Below are positions 1 to 8,949 of a DNA stretch of 64,000 nucleotides, in pieces. The DNA comes from Prolixibacteraceae bacterium (GTDB taxonomy: Bacteria > Bacteroidota > Bacteroidia > Bacteroidales > Prolixibacteraceae), in contig JAFLKN010000015.1 in NCBI GenBank assembly GCA_019163175.1, forward strand, positions 434,001 through 498,000. The letters are read 5' to 3'. Below the pieces are notes generated by a model, which worked only from the letters and a program-made list of their open reading frames with translations, ran no database searches and was not told the origin of the DNA. Made by a program: the position numbers and the translations under genes. The stretch's first letter is position 1. The number at the start of each line of letters is the position of its first letter.

Positions 1-1
1 T

Positions 2-1018
2 TGGGGCATTGCACTCACCTATAATCCAGCAGATAAAATCAAAGGCATCCGTATTTCTGACAAAGCAACTTTGCACAATACGAAAACCGAGTACGAAGAT
101 CGTTCTGATAAATTCCATTTTGAAGCGCCCCTGTTTGTACCGACAGGTGTATATATTGATGCACTTAAGTTTTCAGGTCCAAGCGATGTGTTTTTATCGG
201 GTTATGTGTGGCAAAAATACAGCGCCGATTTTCCTAAAGATCTTGAAAAGGAATTTATGATTTCGAAGGCGACAAATGTGTCGATCGAAAAATTGCACAG
301 CTCTATCCAGAATGGAATTGAAACAATTCAGTTTCGCTTTGAAGCTGAAATTCGTCAAAAACTAACGCATAAAACCTATCCTTTGGAAGAGGAACTTATC
401 GAGTTGCAACTCATCCATAAGGAGCTTGACCACAACATTGTGCTCACACCTGACCTTGATGCATACAAGGTACGGAGCGCTTCGCTTCTGCCTGGGCTCG
501 ATAAAGCTGCATTTATTTCAGGCTGGAACCTGGTAAATTCCTATTATGAAATTCGGCAAAGCGATTTGAATACAAATTTTGGAGTGAATAAAACTGTTGG
601 GAAAGACAATTTCCCGGTTCTGTTTTTTGATATCGAAATTCAGCGAAATTTTGTCGATGCATTTATCTCCAACCTTACTCCACTCATTATCGTTTCGGTA
701 ATGCTCTTTTTCATGCTTTTCCTTATGGATAAAATTGATACCGCTAAAGTGTTCAACATTTGCATTGCCATGTTTTTTGTAATTGTGTTTAGCCATATTG
801 ATATCCGTGAAAAAATTTCGGCTCAGGAGATTTTTTACCTCGAATACTTTTTCTTCATCACCTACGGATTAATCCTTTATGTGGCCCTAAACGCCATTGG
901 ATGGATTTTGCAGACGAATACCTGGTACTATCGGTATCAAAGCAACATTTATTCGTTGCTGTATTGGCCAATTTTACTGGGGCTAACTTTCGTGGTAACA
1001 GTAATAACCTTTTATTAA
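2..1018 (+). CDS. Pentameric ligand-gated ion channel-like membrane protein, 5' end outside the window
   Basis: The frame is open from the left edge with no convincing start, so the N-terminus is missing. The protein has an extracytoplasmic beta-rich region (about the first 200 residues, including the segment SGYVWQKYS) and then four predicted membrane helices: NLTPLIIVSVMLFFMLFLM, a second near FNICIAMFFVIVFSHI, a third near YFFFITYGLILYVAL, and a C-terminal one ending in VVTVITFY. A beta-sandwich sensor followed by four helices, with a Pro early in M1, matches the layout of prokaryotic pentameric ligand-gated channels. The next gene, only 12 bp away, has the same architecture and clearer motifs, so the two are probably co-transcribed and related. 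The upstream part could carry a further sensor module such as a Cache domain (inference). Ligand and ion selectivity cannot be read from the sequence. Confidence 0.55.
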   Translation, partial: WGIALTYNPADKIKGIRISDKATLHNTKTEYEDRSDKFHFEAPLFVPTGVYIDALKFSGPSDVFLSGYVWQKYSADFPKDLEKEFMISKATNVSIEKLHSSIQNGIETIQFRFEAEIRQKLTHKTYPLEEELIELQLIHKELDHNIVLTPDLDAYKVRSASLLPGLDKAAFISGWNLVNSYYEIRQSDLNTNFGVNKTVGKDNFPVLFFDIEIQRNFVDAFISNLTPLIIVSVMLFFMLFLMDKIDTAKVFNICIAMFFVIVFSHIDIREKISAQEIFYLEYFFFITYGLILYVALNAIGWILQTNTWYYRYQSNIYSLLYWPILLGLTFVVTVITFY

Positions 1019-1030
1019 TCGCGGTGTATC

Positions 1031-2125
1031 ATGGTCAGTTTGAATCGGAAAGAAAAATCAGGAATTGCTTTATGGGCGATTATTCTGATCGCATTTTATG
1101 TACTTGCAACCGCATTTGCGGCAATGATCGTTCAACATGATAAAGCCGACTCGAAGAAGCGACAAAGTGATCGGTTAAATCCTTTCATTCAGGAATCAGG
1201 ATATACTGAAACTGATTCAGATATGCCAAGCCAGGTAAACGCAGATAGTGTAAAAGTCGGACTATATGTGGATCACATTGTTGATTTTTCAACAAAAAAT
1301 ACGAATTGGACTGTAGATTTCTACGTCTGGTTTACCTGGAAAAATAAAGACTTGCAACCGGGCAGAACATTTCAGGTTATAAACGGTGAGATACTTAGTC
1401 GTCAATTGGTTGACTCAATATTTCACGAAAACGAGTATTACGTTCTTTATCGGGTAGTAACTCAGATTACCAAATTTTTCAATATTGCCCGTTATCCCCG
1501 CGATAATCATTTGCTCACTATTTCCATCGAAGACAGTAAGCATCAATGGCAAAATCTCAGGTATATTCCTGAAATAAATACTTCTGATATCAGCTCAAGA
1601 GTAAAGTTACCTGGATATAAGGTTACCGGCGACAGCATGGTTTCAAAGCCTCATCCATATAGGACCAACCGCGGGGATCCCCGCCTTGTAGCTGGCAGTA
1701 AGATTTATTACAACCAGCTTATTTACGGACTTTATATTTCGAGGCCAAACTGGGGTCTCTATTACAAAATGTTCGAATCGTTGTTTGCCTCTGTAGCAAT
1801 TGCCCTCCTTGTATTTTTTATGAACCCGCAGGGAGATGGACGAGTTGGTTTGGGAATTGGAGCCTTCTTTGCAGCAGTAGCCAGCAGTTATATAACATCA
1901 TCCGAATTACCCGGAATTGGAATTCTAACGTTAAGCGATTTGGTTAATATTTTGGGCATGGTAACTATTTTCTTAAGTGTACTCTGCTCAATCATCGTAA
2001 TGAAAATTGCTGAAAATGAGGAACAACTCCGATTGGCCAAGATTTTCGACAAATTATCTCTGGTGATCTTTCTGGTAGGTTATATAACTGCCAACATTGT
2101 ACTTGCTCAGTTTGCTTCCATCTAG
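1031..2125 (+). CDS. Pentameric ligand-gated ion channel (pLGIC)-like protein
   Basis: 364 residues. An N-terminal membrane segment (about residues 10-35) is followed by an extracellular domain with WTVDFYVWFTWKNK and the motif YPRDNH (155-160), which fits the FPxD-type Pro-loop of the family. Four C-terminal helices follow: M1 about 240-263 (YKMFESLFASVAIALLVFFM), M2 about 269-291, an M2-M3 loop reading ELPGIGILTLSD that resembles the LPxxxYMT loop of GLIC, M3 about 300-322 and M4 about 340-360. In the known family, five subunits form a ligand-opened ion channel in the cytoplasmic membrane. The extra N-terminal helix is unusual for GLIC-like proteins and could be an uncleaved anchor. It sits 12 bp after a related gene, so a hetero-oligomer is conceivable. 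The family call is by motif and layout, without alignment. Confidence 0.6.
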   Translation: MVSLNRKEKSGIALWAIILIAFYVLATAFAAMIVQHDKADSKKRQSDRLNPFIQESGYTETDSDMPSQVNADSVKVGLYVDHIVDFSTKNTNWTVDFYVWFTWKNKDLQPGRTFQVINGEILSRQLVDSIFHENEYYVLYRVVTQITKFFNIARYPRDNHLLTISIEDSKHQWQNLRYIPEINTSDISSRVKLPGYKVTGDSMVSKPHPYRTNRGDPRLVAGSKIYYNQLIYGLYISRPNWGLYYKMFESLFASVAIALLVFFMNPQGDGRVGLGIGAFFAAVASSYITSSELPGIGILTLSDLVNILGMVTIFLSVLCSIIVMKIAENEEQLRLAKIFDKLSLVIFLVGYITANIVLAQFASI

Positions 2126-2339
2126 ATTGAGGTAAATTTTACAAACCAACTAATTTGCGAAGTCCTTGAATAGAATGGAAAAATAAAACTTAAATAGTCA
2201 TACCTCAATCTCATGTATACCTGTGAAATGATCAATTCAACACTCTTTTCAGATTTAAATAAAGGATAAAAGAACCAACCGCCTTAGCCAAAATATCGGC
2301 ATACGATTGGTTCGGGAAAATTGCAATTATAACTAGTGG

Positions 2340-2537
2340 TTAGTGTAGATCATACCTAGGAGTTTTAGAATCAACCGTTCTTTTAACTTTCATCATCAGA
2401 TTATTTAATTTCTTTTTTAGAATATGCTCTTCCTTTTCATCTTCCAACAGCCATTGTTCTATCTGTGATAAATGGTCATCTGGAAGTATGGTTGATTGAT
2501 TGGGCGAAACAGTTGATTCGATTGATTGCTTGAGCAT
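2340..2537 (-). CDS. Possible small hypothetical protein
   Basis: A 65-codon frame encoding a charged, probably helical protein (SQIEQWLLEDEKEEHILKKK) with no signal peptide or membrane segment. No family is recognised. It is isolated in a gene-poor stretch with no ribosome-binding site, and it may be chance or a relic. It is listed because the composition is protein-like. Confidence 0.25.
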   Translation of the reverse strand: MLKQSIESTVSPNQSTILPDDHLSQIEQWLLEDEKEEHILKKKLNNLMMKVKRTVDSKTPRYDLH

Positions 2538-2657
2538 TTTGGTTAAATTGATTATAACTGAAAATTACTCCAAATTTTTGTTTCATTAATTTTCTGCAGG
2601 TAGACAAATTGTGGACTGACCTAAATCCTTTACAACTAAGTGTTACAATAACAAAAA

Positions 2658-2700
2658 AAACTTCGACAAACAGCTTGTTATTACTGGATTGTCGAAGTTT
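2658..2700. repeat. 12-bp perfect inverted repeat (hairpin)
   Basis: AAACTTCGACAA at 2658-2669 is the exact reverse complement of 2689-2700, with a 19-nt loop. A competing 7-bp pairing (2647-2653 with 2676-2682) overlaps it. On the minus strand the stem is followed by a T-rich run, so it could terminate minus-strand transcription, though no clear minus-strand gene lies just upstream. Confidence 0.5.
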
Positions 2701-3163
2701 CTAAGTACCCCTAACAGTTCTTTTTTCCGAACCATTTCTTCGTGACCTTGAGTTACTATGGACTTTAAATAAAACCCTAAAAGCAAAGCTATTTTAAACT
2801 GATCCCTTGTCCTGTCTAGCTCCCCAAATGGATGGAAGTTGCCGCCATAAATTCGTCAATGGTTTTTCTTTTCCCGTATTCTGAACCTCAATCGTTTGTT
2901 AGTACAAACTTAAAAATCTTTAATAACTCGCATTAATTTTCATATCCTGATTTTTGTTGCATAACCGTTGGCGTGATTGGAAGATTTATGGCACAGTTGC
3001 TTTTGATGAAGTGAACTTCATATAAAATAAATTTATCTTTAGAAGCAGAAATGGAAAAATCCATTTCCAGGCAAAACCTACAAGGTCTTTAAACGGTTCT
3101 ATTGAATTCGAAACAACAAAAGGAGGCATGTACAAACGAATCTGTTAATTTATAGAAACAATC

Positions 3164-5410
3164 ATGAAAAAAACACCAGCTATCATTTTAATAATTTTCC
3201 TATTCGTTATTCCTGTTCTTGAGGGTTCGGCTCAAAACAGAACATTATCGAACTTAACTCTCGAAGACCTTTACAAAAACAATACATTTCAATCGAAAGG
3301 AATAAATGCAGTCCGCTGGATGAAAGACAACAAAAGGTATTCAGCCCTGGAAGAAAATACGACTACAGGTGGAAAGGATATTGTTGCCTACGATGCTGAA
3401 TCAGGCAAAAGAGAAGTTTTAATCTCTGCCACCAGCTTAATTCCTTCCGGTGGAAAAACTCCCTTAATGATTAGAGACTATTTCTGGTCGGAGGATAATG
3501 ATAAATTATTGATTTATACCAACACAAGGAAAGTATGGCGCTACCACACACGTGGCGATTATTGGGTGCTGGACCTGAAAATTAGGAAGCTGACTCAAAT
3601 TGGAGCTGCAATGGAGACTGCAAGTCTGATGTTTGCCAAGTTTTCGCCCGATGCTAAAAAGCTGGGATTCGTTTATAAAAACAATATTTATGTGCAATCT
3701 CTTGATAACGGAAATATCGAGCAATTAACAAACGATGGCAGTGAGCATATCATAAATGGCACTTTCGATTGGGCTTATGAAGAAGAACTGGATTGCCGCG
3801 ATGGATTCAGGTGGAGCCCCGACAGTAAAAAAATCGCTTTCTGGCAATTAGACTCTGAAGGCACAGGTACCTTTTACCTCATTAATAATATCGATTCAAT
3901 TTATCCGAAAATAATTCCTTTACCATACCCCAAAGTAGGAACCAATAACTCATCTGCAAAAATTGGTTCCATAACTCTTGAAGATAAAAAGATTACCTGG
4001 ATGGATATTCCCGGCGATCCAAGAAACAATTATCTTGCAAGGATGGATTGGGCAAACTCATCGGATGAACTGATCATTCAACAACTAAATCGCGAACAAA
4101 ACACCAACAAAGTCTATTTTGCAAACTCTTCAACTGGCAGATCAAACGTAGGTTACACTGAAAAAGTTGAAACATGGCTTGATATCCATGATAATCTTAC
4201 CTGGTTGAATGAAGGAAAGGAATTTACCTGGTTGAGCGATAATACGGGATGGCTACATCTGAACAGGGTTTCCCGTGACAATGGTAAAATTACCCCTATT
4301 ACTTCGGGCGAATTTGAAGTTATTCAACTCCTTGAAATCGATCAGAAAAATGGTTGGGCGTATTATATCGCTTCACCGGAAAATGCTACACAGCGTTATC
4401 TTTTCAGAAGTCAATTAAATGGTAAGGGGAAGCCTGAACGTCTCTCTCCAACCGATCAGAAGGGGCAACATTCCTATTACATTTCACCCGATTGCAAATT
4501 TGCCATCCATACTTTTTCAAACGCCAGTACACCACCAATTTATTCTGTGATCTCACTTCCAGATCATAAGGTAATCAGGGTTTTGGAAGATAATAAAATG
4601 CTGGTTGCCAAACTAGATGCATATACCATTCCAGAAAAAGAAATCTTCAAAATCAAAACCGATGAAGGACTGGAATTTGATGCCTGGATGATTAAACCGG
4701 TTAATTTCAATCCGGAGAAGAAATACCCGGTAATGTTTTACATTTATGGTGAGCCTGCCAGTGCTACAGTTCAGAACAGTTGGAACGGGAATTTATGGGA
4801 TCAGTTAATGGCCCAGGAAGGATATATAGTAATAAGCGTTGATAATCGTGGAACCAATACACCACGTGGTCGCGACTGGAGAAAATGTGTCTATAAAAAA
4901 ATCGGGATTATTGCACCTCAGGATCAGGCTGCATGTGCCAAAAAAATAATGGAATGGAATTTTGTCGATTCAAGCCGTATTGGTATTTGGGGTTGGAGTG
5001 GAGGTGGGTCCAATACTTTAAACTGCATGTTCAGATATCCTGAAATTTATAAGACAGGTATTGCAATCGCATTTATAAGCGATCAAAAATTATACGATAA
5101 TATTTATCAGGAGCGATATATGAACCTGCCGAAAAACAATGAGGAGGGATATCGCGATGGCAGTCCCATTACTCATGCAAAAAACCTTCAGGGAAACCTA
5201 CTTTTAATTCATGGTTCGGGTGATGATAATTGCCACTACCAAAGTTGTGAAATGCTCGTAAATGAATTGATTAAGCAGAATAAATACTTTTCGATGGTGG
5301 AATATCCAATGAGAACACACAATATAAACGAAAGGGCCAATACCACCATGCATTTGCGGATGACCATGCTGAGTTATTTAAAACAAAACCTGCCGGTTGG
5401 GGCAAAATAA
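3164..5410 (+). CDS. Dipeptidyl peptidase IV family serine peptidase (S9B)
   Basis: 748 residues with a signal peptide (IILIIFLFVIPVLEGSAQ). The N-terminal half is a DPP-IV beta-propeller containing DWAYEEEL near residue 205, equivalent to the paired Glu that holds the substrate N-terminus. The C-terminal alpha/beta hydrolase has the nucleophile Ser612 in GWSGGG, an Asp at 687 in HGSGDDNCHY and a His at 719 in RTHNI. All catalytic positions of the family are present. It should cleave Xaa-Pro or Xaa-Ala dipeptides from peptide N-termini in the periplasm or at the surface. The genes that follow on the same strand (cyclodeaminase-like, serine dehydratase) suggest use of peptides as nutrients (inference). 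The length matches the family. Confidence 0.92.
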   Translation: MKKTPAIILIIFLFVIPVLEGSAQNRTLSNLTLEDLYKNNTFQSKGINAVRWMKDNKRYSALEENTTTGGKDIVAYDAESGKREVLISATSLIPSGGKTPLMIRDYFWSEDNDKLLIYTNTRKVWRYHTRGDYWVLDLKIRKLTQIGAAMETASLMFAKFSPDAKKLGFVYKNNIYVQSLDNGNIEQLTNDGSEHIINGTFDWAYEEELDCRDGFRWSPDSKKIAFWQLDSEGTGTFYLINNIDSIYPKIIPLPYPKVGTNNSSAKIGSITLEDKKITWMDIPGDPRNNYLARMDWANSSDELIIQQLNREQNTNKVYFANSSTGRSNVGYTEKVETWLDIHDNLTWLNEGKEFTWLSDNTGWLHLNRVSRDNGKITPITSGEFEVIQLLEIDQKNGWAYYIASPENATQRYLFRSQLNGKGKPERLSPTDQKGQHSYYISPDCKFAIHTFSNASTPPIYSVISLPDHKVIRVLEDNKMLVAKLDAYTIPEKEIFKIKTDEGLEFDAWMIKPVNFNPEKKYPVMFYIYGEPASATVQNSWNGNLWDQLMAQEGYIVISVDNRGTNTPRGRDWRKCVYKKIGIIAPQDQAACAKKIMEWNFVDSSRIGIWGWSGGGSNTLNCMFRYPEIYKTGIAIAFISDQKLYDNIYQERYMNLPKNNEEGYRDGSPITHAKNLQGNLLLIHGSGDDNCHYQSCEMLVNELIKQNKYFSMVEYPMRTHNINERANTTMHLRMTMLSYLKQNLPVGAK

Positions 5411-5438
5411 TGAAATTATTAAATGGAGGTGTTTTGAC

Positions 5439-6431
5439 ATGAGGAAACCAATCAGAATAATAAAAGCCGGAGAGATAAAACAATTTTACTCCATGAAACA
5501 GGCCATTGATAGTATGGAACGGGCCTTTTCTTTATTGTCTTCCGGAGAAAGTTTTGTGCCATTGCGTTTTGTTTCCAAACTTCCTTCCAACGAAATGATG
5601 ATGCTTTTTAAGCCTGCTTACGTTGAGAAAGAAAAGAAAATATCAGTCAAATTCCTCACCCAACGCGAAAACGGTTTTACTCCCGAAATTCCGATTATTC
5701 AGGGTATCATTTTAATAATTGATGCTGTTACTGGAGAAATTTTATCGCTAATGGATGGGGAATATCTGACAGCTTTGCGCACCGGTGCAGCCAGTGGACT
5801 GGCTACAAGATGTTTTGCCCGGAAAGATGCAAATACACTGGCATTGTTTGGTTGTGGTGCACAGGGAAGGACACAGATGGAAGCAGTGGCTTGTGAAAGA
5901 GACATTAAAAAAGTTCTGGTTTTCGACAAAAACATAGATAGGGCCGATCGCTTTATCAGGGAAATGCAAGGGAAACTCCAAATCGAAATGGTCTATACCA
6001 GTGATATTTCACTTTTAAATGAGGCGGATATCATTTGTACCGCTACCAACTCAACAGCGCCCCTTTTTAAGAAAGAAGTATTAAAAAAAGGAGTTCATAT
6101 TAATGCAATTGGTTCCTTCCAGCCTCATATGCAGGAACTCGATCCCTATATTTTAGCGGATGCAAAAGTGTATGTCGACCAGATTGAATCATGCCTTAAA
6201 GAAAGTGGAGATTTTATAAAACCAATCGCAGAGGGGATTATTCAGAAAAGTAACATATTTGGTGAAATCGGCGATTTTTGCCTGAATAAAATTGCGGGCA
6301 GGGAATCAGATAACGAAATAACTGTTTTTAAAAGTGTAGGAATTGCTATTCAGGATTATACTGTTGCAACTGACATCTATAACTATTCATTTGAAAATTC
6401 ATTTGGACACGATATAAACCTGTTTGAATAA
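5439..6431 (+). CDS. Ornithine cyclodeaminase / mu-crystallin family protein
   Basis: 330 residues from the ATG at 5439, chosen because GGAGGT lies 8 nt upstream at 5425-5430, a rare clear Shine-Dalgarno in this window. An in-frame ATG-like codon at 5397 overlaps the preceding gene and is less likely. The Rossmann motif GCGAQG follows TALRTGAASGLATRCFARKD, the family's typical sequence for NAD(P) binding. Members include ornithine cyclodeaminase (ornithine to proline plus ammonia), alanine dehydrogenase and ketimine reductases, and the sequence alone does not decide which. It lies 28 bp after the DPP-IV gene and 26 bp before serine dehydratase, probably in one operon for amino-acid catabolism. 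Confidence 0.85.
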   Translation: MRKPIRIIKAGEIKQFYSMKQAIDSMERAFSLLSSGESFVPLRFVSKLPSNEMMMLFKPAYVEKEKKISVKFLTQRENGFTPEIPIIQGIILIIDAVTGEILSLMDGEYLTALRTGAASGLATRCFARKDANTLALFGCGAQGRTQMEAVACERDIKKVLVFDKNIDRADRFIREMQGKLQIEMVYTSDISLLNEADIICTATNSTAPLFKKEVLKKGVHINAIGSFQPHMQELDPYILADAKVYVDQIESCLKESGDFIKPIAEGIIQKSNIFGEIGDFCLNKIAGRESDNEITVFKSVGIAIQDYTVATDIYNYSFENSFGHDINLFE

Positions 6432-6457
6432 GTGAAAATCCGAAATTGGAAATAAGA

Positions 6458-8026
6458 ATGATAAAATTACCCGGAATATTTAACGACGTGATAGGTCCTG
6501 TTATGCGGGGCCCGTCAAGTTCGCATACCGCAGCATCGTGGAGGATAGCAAGGACAGCAATCGATATATTAAACGACCGGTTGGTTAAAGCGCTTGTTGA
6601 ATTTGACAGCGATGGAGCCTGGGCTCCCAATTACAGGGAGCAGGGGACTACGATTGGTATTGATGGCGGCTTATTGGGATTGGATATCGCAGATGAAAGA
6701 ATAAGAAATACGGATGGCCTCTATATCGAAAAAGTTATTGCAATCGATTATCAGGTTAGCTCTTTCACAACTTCGCATGCCAATACCGTTCGACTTACAC
6801 TATGGGGGATTTCAGAAAAGAAAGTAGAAATAATAGCTGTCTCTTTGGGAGGCGGCTCTTTTGAAATCAGATCCGTCAATGGATTTAACTTGATATTAAA
6901 TGGAGAATGGTATGAATTGATCATTTTTATACAAGGGAAATCCGGTATTTCGGAAGAACTAAAAAATAGTATTCCTCCGGATATCGAATTTTTAGTTCAG
7001 CAAAAGGAAGAATTAACCCTGTTGAAATTTAAATCTTCATTTCCTTTTTCTCCTGAATTTATAATACAACTTCAAAATTACCCTGAAATAGACGATATAT
7101 CAGTTGTCTATCCAATAATGCCTGTCATCGCGGGAAGGCAAACTGAAATGCCATTTGATTCATTGCAGACGTTGTTGGAATACGCTGAAAAGAACAATGT
7201 AGATTTAGGGGAATTGGGACTTACTTATGAAATGTGTCTTAGCGGATTAAATGAAGGGGAATTAAACCTGAAAATGGTTGATATTATTCAAATCATTCAC
7301 CGTAGTATTGATACAGGATTAAAAGGAACATATTACCAAGATCGGATTTTACCACAACAATCGCACTTGATAGAAAAGGCAGAAGTAGAGGGCAAACTTA
7401 AAGACTCGGTTATGAATCGCATCATTGCCAATGTTACTGCATTAATGGAATCAAAAAGCGGTATGGAGGTGATTGTAGCTGTTCCAACGGCTGGTTCGTG
7501 TGGAACGGTTGGAGGATTGCTGCGTGCAGTATCCGAAAATATTGGGTCAGACAACAATGAGCTGGTTAAAGCCTATTTTGCTGCCGGCGTTATTGGGGCA
7601 TTTTTTGCACAAGGTCCCGGATTTTCGGCTGAAGAACATGGCTGTCAGGTTGAATGTGGCGCAGCTTCAGGAATGGCAGCAGCAGCAGTTGTTCAGTTAT
7701 TGGGAGGAAATGCAAAACAAGCTTTGGGAGCCGCCTCCATGGCCATTCAGAACATGATTGGGTTGGTCTGCGATCCGGTTGCCGACCGGGTGGAAGTGCC
7801 TTGTTTGGGGAAAAACATTAGCGCTGCAGTAAATGCATATTCTTCTGCAATTATGGCCATCTCAGGTTTTGATGAAGTCATTCCCCTTGACCAGGTTATT
7901 CAAACTGTTTCACGAGTTAGTAAATCAATGCCATCATGTCTAAAATGCACCGGGAAAGGTGGACTGTCAATTACAGATACTTCTATCATTTTAAAAAGAC
8001 AATTGAAAGAAAGACATATTTGGTAA
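6458..8026 (+). CDS. L-serine dehydratase, iron-sulfur type, beta and alpha domains in one chain
   Basis: 522 residues from the ATG at 6458; an in-frame TTG at 6446 is the weaker choice. It converts L-serine to pyruvate and ammonia using a [4Fe-4S] cluster. The beta domain (about 1-210) opens with GPVMRGPSSSHTAASWRIAR. The alpha domain (about 290-522) has VPTAGSCGTVGG, the cysteine of HGCQVECGAASG, and CDPVADRVEVPC, whose two cysteines are 11 residues apart as in characterised cluster-ligating enzymes. Near the C-terminus PSCLKCTGKGGL matches the family's tail. The middle part (about 200-280) has an unassigned linker. No stop or frameshift is seen. Probably co-transcribed with the two genes upstream. 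Confidence 0.9.
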   Translation: MIKLPGIFNDVIGPVMRGPSSSHTAASWRIARTAIDILNDRLVKALVEFDSDGAWAPNYREQGTTIGIDGGLLGLDIADERIRNTDGLYIEKVIAIDYQVSSFTTSHANTVRLTLWGISEKKVEIIAVSLGGGSFEIRSVNGFNLILNGEWYELIIFIQGKSGISEELKNSIPPDIEFLVQQKEELTLLKFKSSFPFSPEFIIQLQNYPEIDDISVVYPIMPVIAGRQTEMPFDSLQTLLEYAEKNNVDLGELGLTYEMCLSGLNEGELNLKMVDIIQIIHRSIDTGLKGTYYQDRILPQQSHLIEKAEVEGKLKDSVMNRIIANVTALMESKSGMEVIVAVPTAGSCGTVGGLLRAVSENIGSDNNELVKAYFAAGVIGAFFAQGPGFSAEEHGCQVECGAASGMAAAAVVQLLGGNAKQALGAASMAIQNMIGLVCDPVADRVEVPCLGKNISAAVNAYSSAIMAISGFDEVIPLDQVIQTVSRVSKSMPSCLKCTGKGGLSITDTSIILKRQLKERHIW

Positions 8027-8328
8027 GATTTATCAAGTGGAGAATTTGAAAACAATTAGAGGAGCATAGTTTAACGTGATAATTAACTAGACTATTTACA
8101 TCTACTTCGATATTGCTTTTTAAAACTTTCAGTATTTTACTTCATTTTATAGACAATAACTTGTTCTCAAACCTGAAAGGAGTCACAATTCAAATAAAAG
8201 ATTGATTTACTAACCATTAACGCAATTATCTGAAGTTTTGCCTTGAAAATAATTCTTCAACCATAAAAATTGCAACCTGATATTTGATGGATTGGAGATT
8301 TGAGAATTAAATGCCAGCAAGGTTTGCA

Positions 8329-8378
8329 GAGACATACAAGACAAGAGGTCATTTTCGACCTCTTGTCTTGTATGTCTC
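8329..8378. repeat. 22-bp perfect hairpin with a 6-nt loop
   Basis: The arms 8329-8350 and 8357-8378 are exact reverse complements around the loop ATTTTC. Neither side has a T-tract, which argues against an ordinary intrinsic terminator, although it lies about 300 bp past the serine dehydratase stop. The stem is long and perfect, so it is probably recent or selected. Confidence 0.85.
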
Positions 8379-8462
8379 CCCTATTGAATGGAAGTTGCAA
8401 CTGTTTTTACTTCATTTGATCTGAGAGGAAGGCAAGGTATCTTCAAGTGATGAGTTCTAAAA

Positions 8463-8672
8463 ATGGCACAAATCAGGAGCTATGAGAAATTGTGGCTCCT
8501 TGATTCAGCTAATCATATGAAGGAACTGATTGATCAGATTTATCAAAGTATAGGAACTCTGTCCGGCAGTTAACTCATTACAACCAAAAAACTGGGAATA
8601 GTCGGAGAAATATACCTCCAACTCGAAGGGACCGAAATTCCACCAGAAATTATAACAAGTAGTTTTATTTAA
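8463..8672 (+). pseudogene. Short broken reading frame of unknown origin
   Basis: From the ATG at 8463 the frame runs 36 codons (starting MAQIRSYEKLWLL) to a TAA at 8571 and continues in the same frame for 32 more codons (LITTKKLGIVGEIYLQLEG) to a TAA at 8670. The composition on both sides of the stop is protein-like. The family is not recognised. It may be a relic split by a nonsense mutation, or chance. Confidence 0.25.
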
Positions 8673-8691
8673 TATGAGCCAGAAGAAAACA

Positions 8692-8732
8692 AAAATAAAA
8701 ACCCCCTCACCCAGAATCTGGGCAAAGGGGTG
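8692..8732 (-). terminator. Rho-independent terminator of the glycan locus
   Basis: Read on the minus strand, a stem made of ACCCCTTTGCCCAG and CTGGGTGAGGGG, with an A-T-T loop and a small internal mismatch, runs into GTTTTTATTTTTG. It lies about 240 bp past the stop of the last locus gene (8975) and is the natural end of that operon. Confidence 0.8.
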
Positions 8733-8880
8733 ATCTAACTAACCAGCAAACTAACTATTACATGTGTTTGTTTTATAATTCTTTATGGGAATATAAATCC
8801 CTGGCAAAAGGTGACTTTTGATAATTGGCACCAACTGTTGTATATTTTAAGGCATTACCTAAGGACCATGGTTTTACATA

Positions 8881-8949
8881 GCATGAAACATAAGAGGACA
8901 ATATAAAACAAGCTACTATTTGATTCGCCAGCTGGATACTCATTGTTTA
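8881..8949 (-). pseudogene. Relic of a GH110-like gene 3' end
   Basis: An 18-bp stretch at 8907-8924 is identical to 10452-10469, which lies inside the C-terminal codons of the downstream GH110-like gene, and weaker similarity continues to about 8948. Translated on the minus strand the relic reads EYPAGESNSSLF, against DYPASRSNSSLF in the intact protein, and then diverges. This suggests that another GH110 copy once ended here and was mostly deleted or overwritten. The short length limits certainty. Confidence 0.5.

Larger units (their letters stand above)
2126..3163. other. About 1 kb without a convincing gene
   Basis: This spacer has no long open frame apart from a doubtful 65-codon one at 2340-2537. 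It holds a 12-bp inverted repeat at 2658-2700. A promoter-like TATCTTTA lies at 3034-3041, with a small 8-bp hairpin (arms 3048-3055 and 3060-3067) in the presumed leader of the peptidase gene. An AGGAGG at about 3121-3126 is too far from the ATG at 3164 to serve it. Short frames around 2823-2890 look like debris. Confidence 0.5.

Noticed and set aside
2700-2760. Possible decayed tRNA after the hairpin (text TAAGTACCCC resembles the region following the tRNA-Leu terminator)
   Set aside because: Only a few bases match; no T arm, anticodon stem or acceptor pairing can be drawn.
3121-3146. AGGAGG followed by a tiny frame (MYKRIC) as a leader peptide
   Set aside because: The ATG follows the AGGAGG by only one base, too close for initiation, and the frame is 6 codons.
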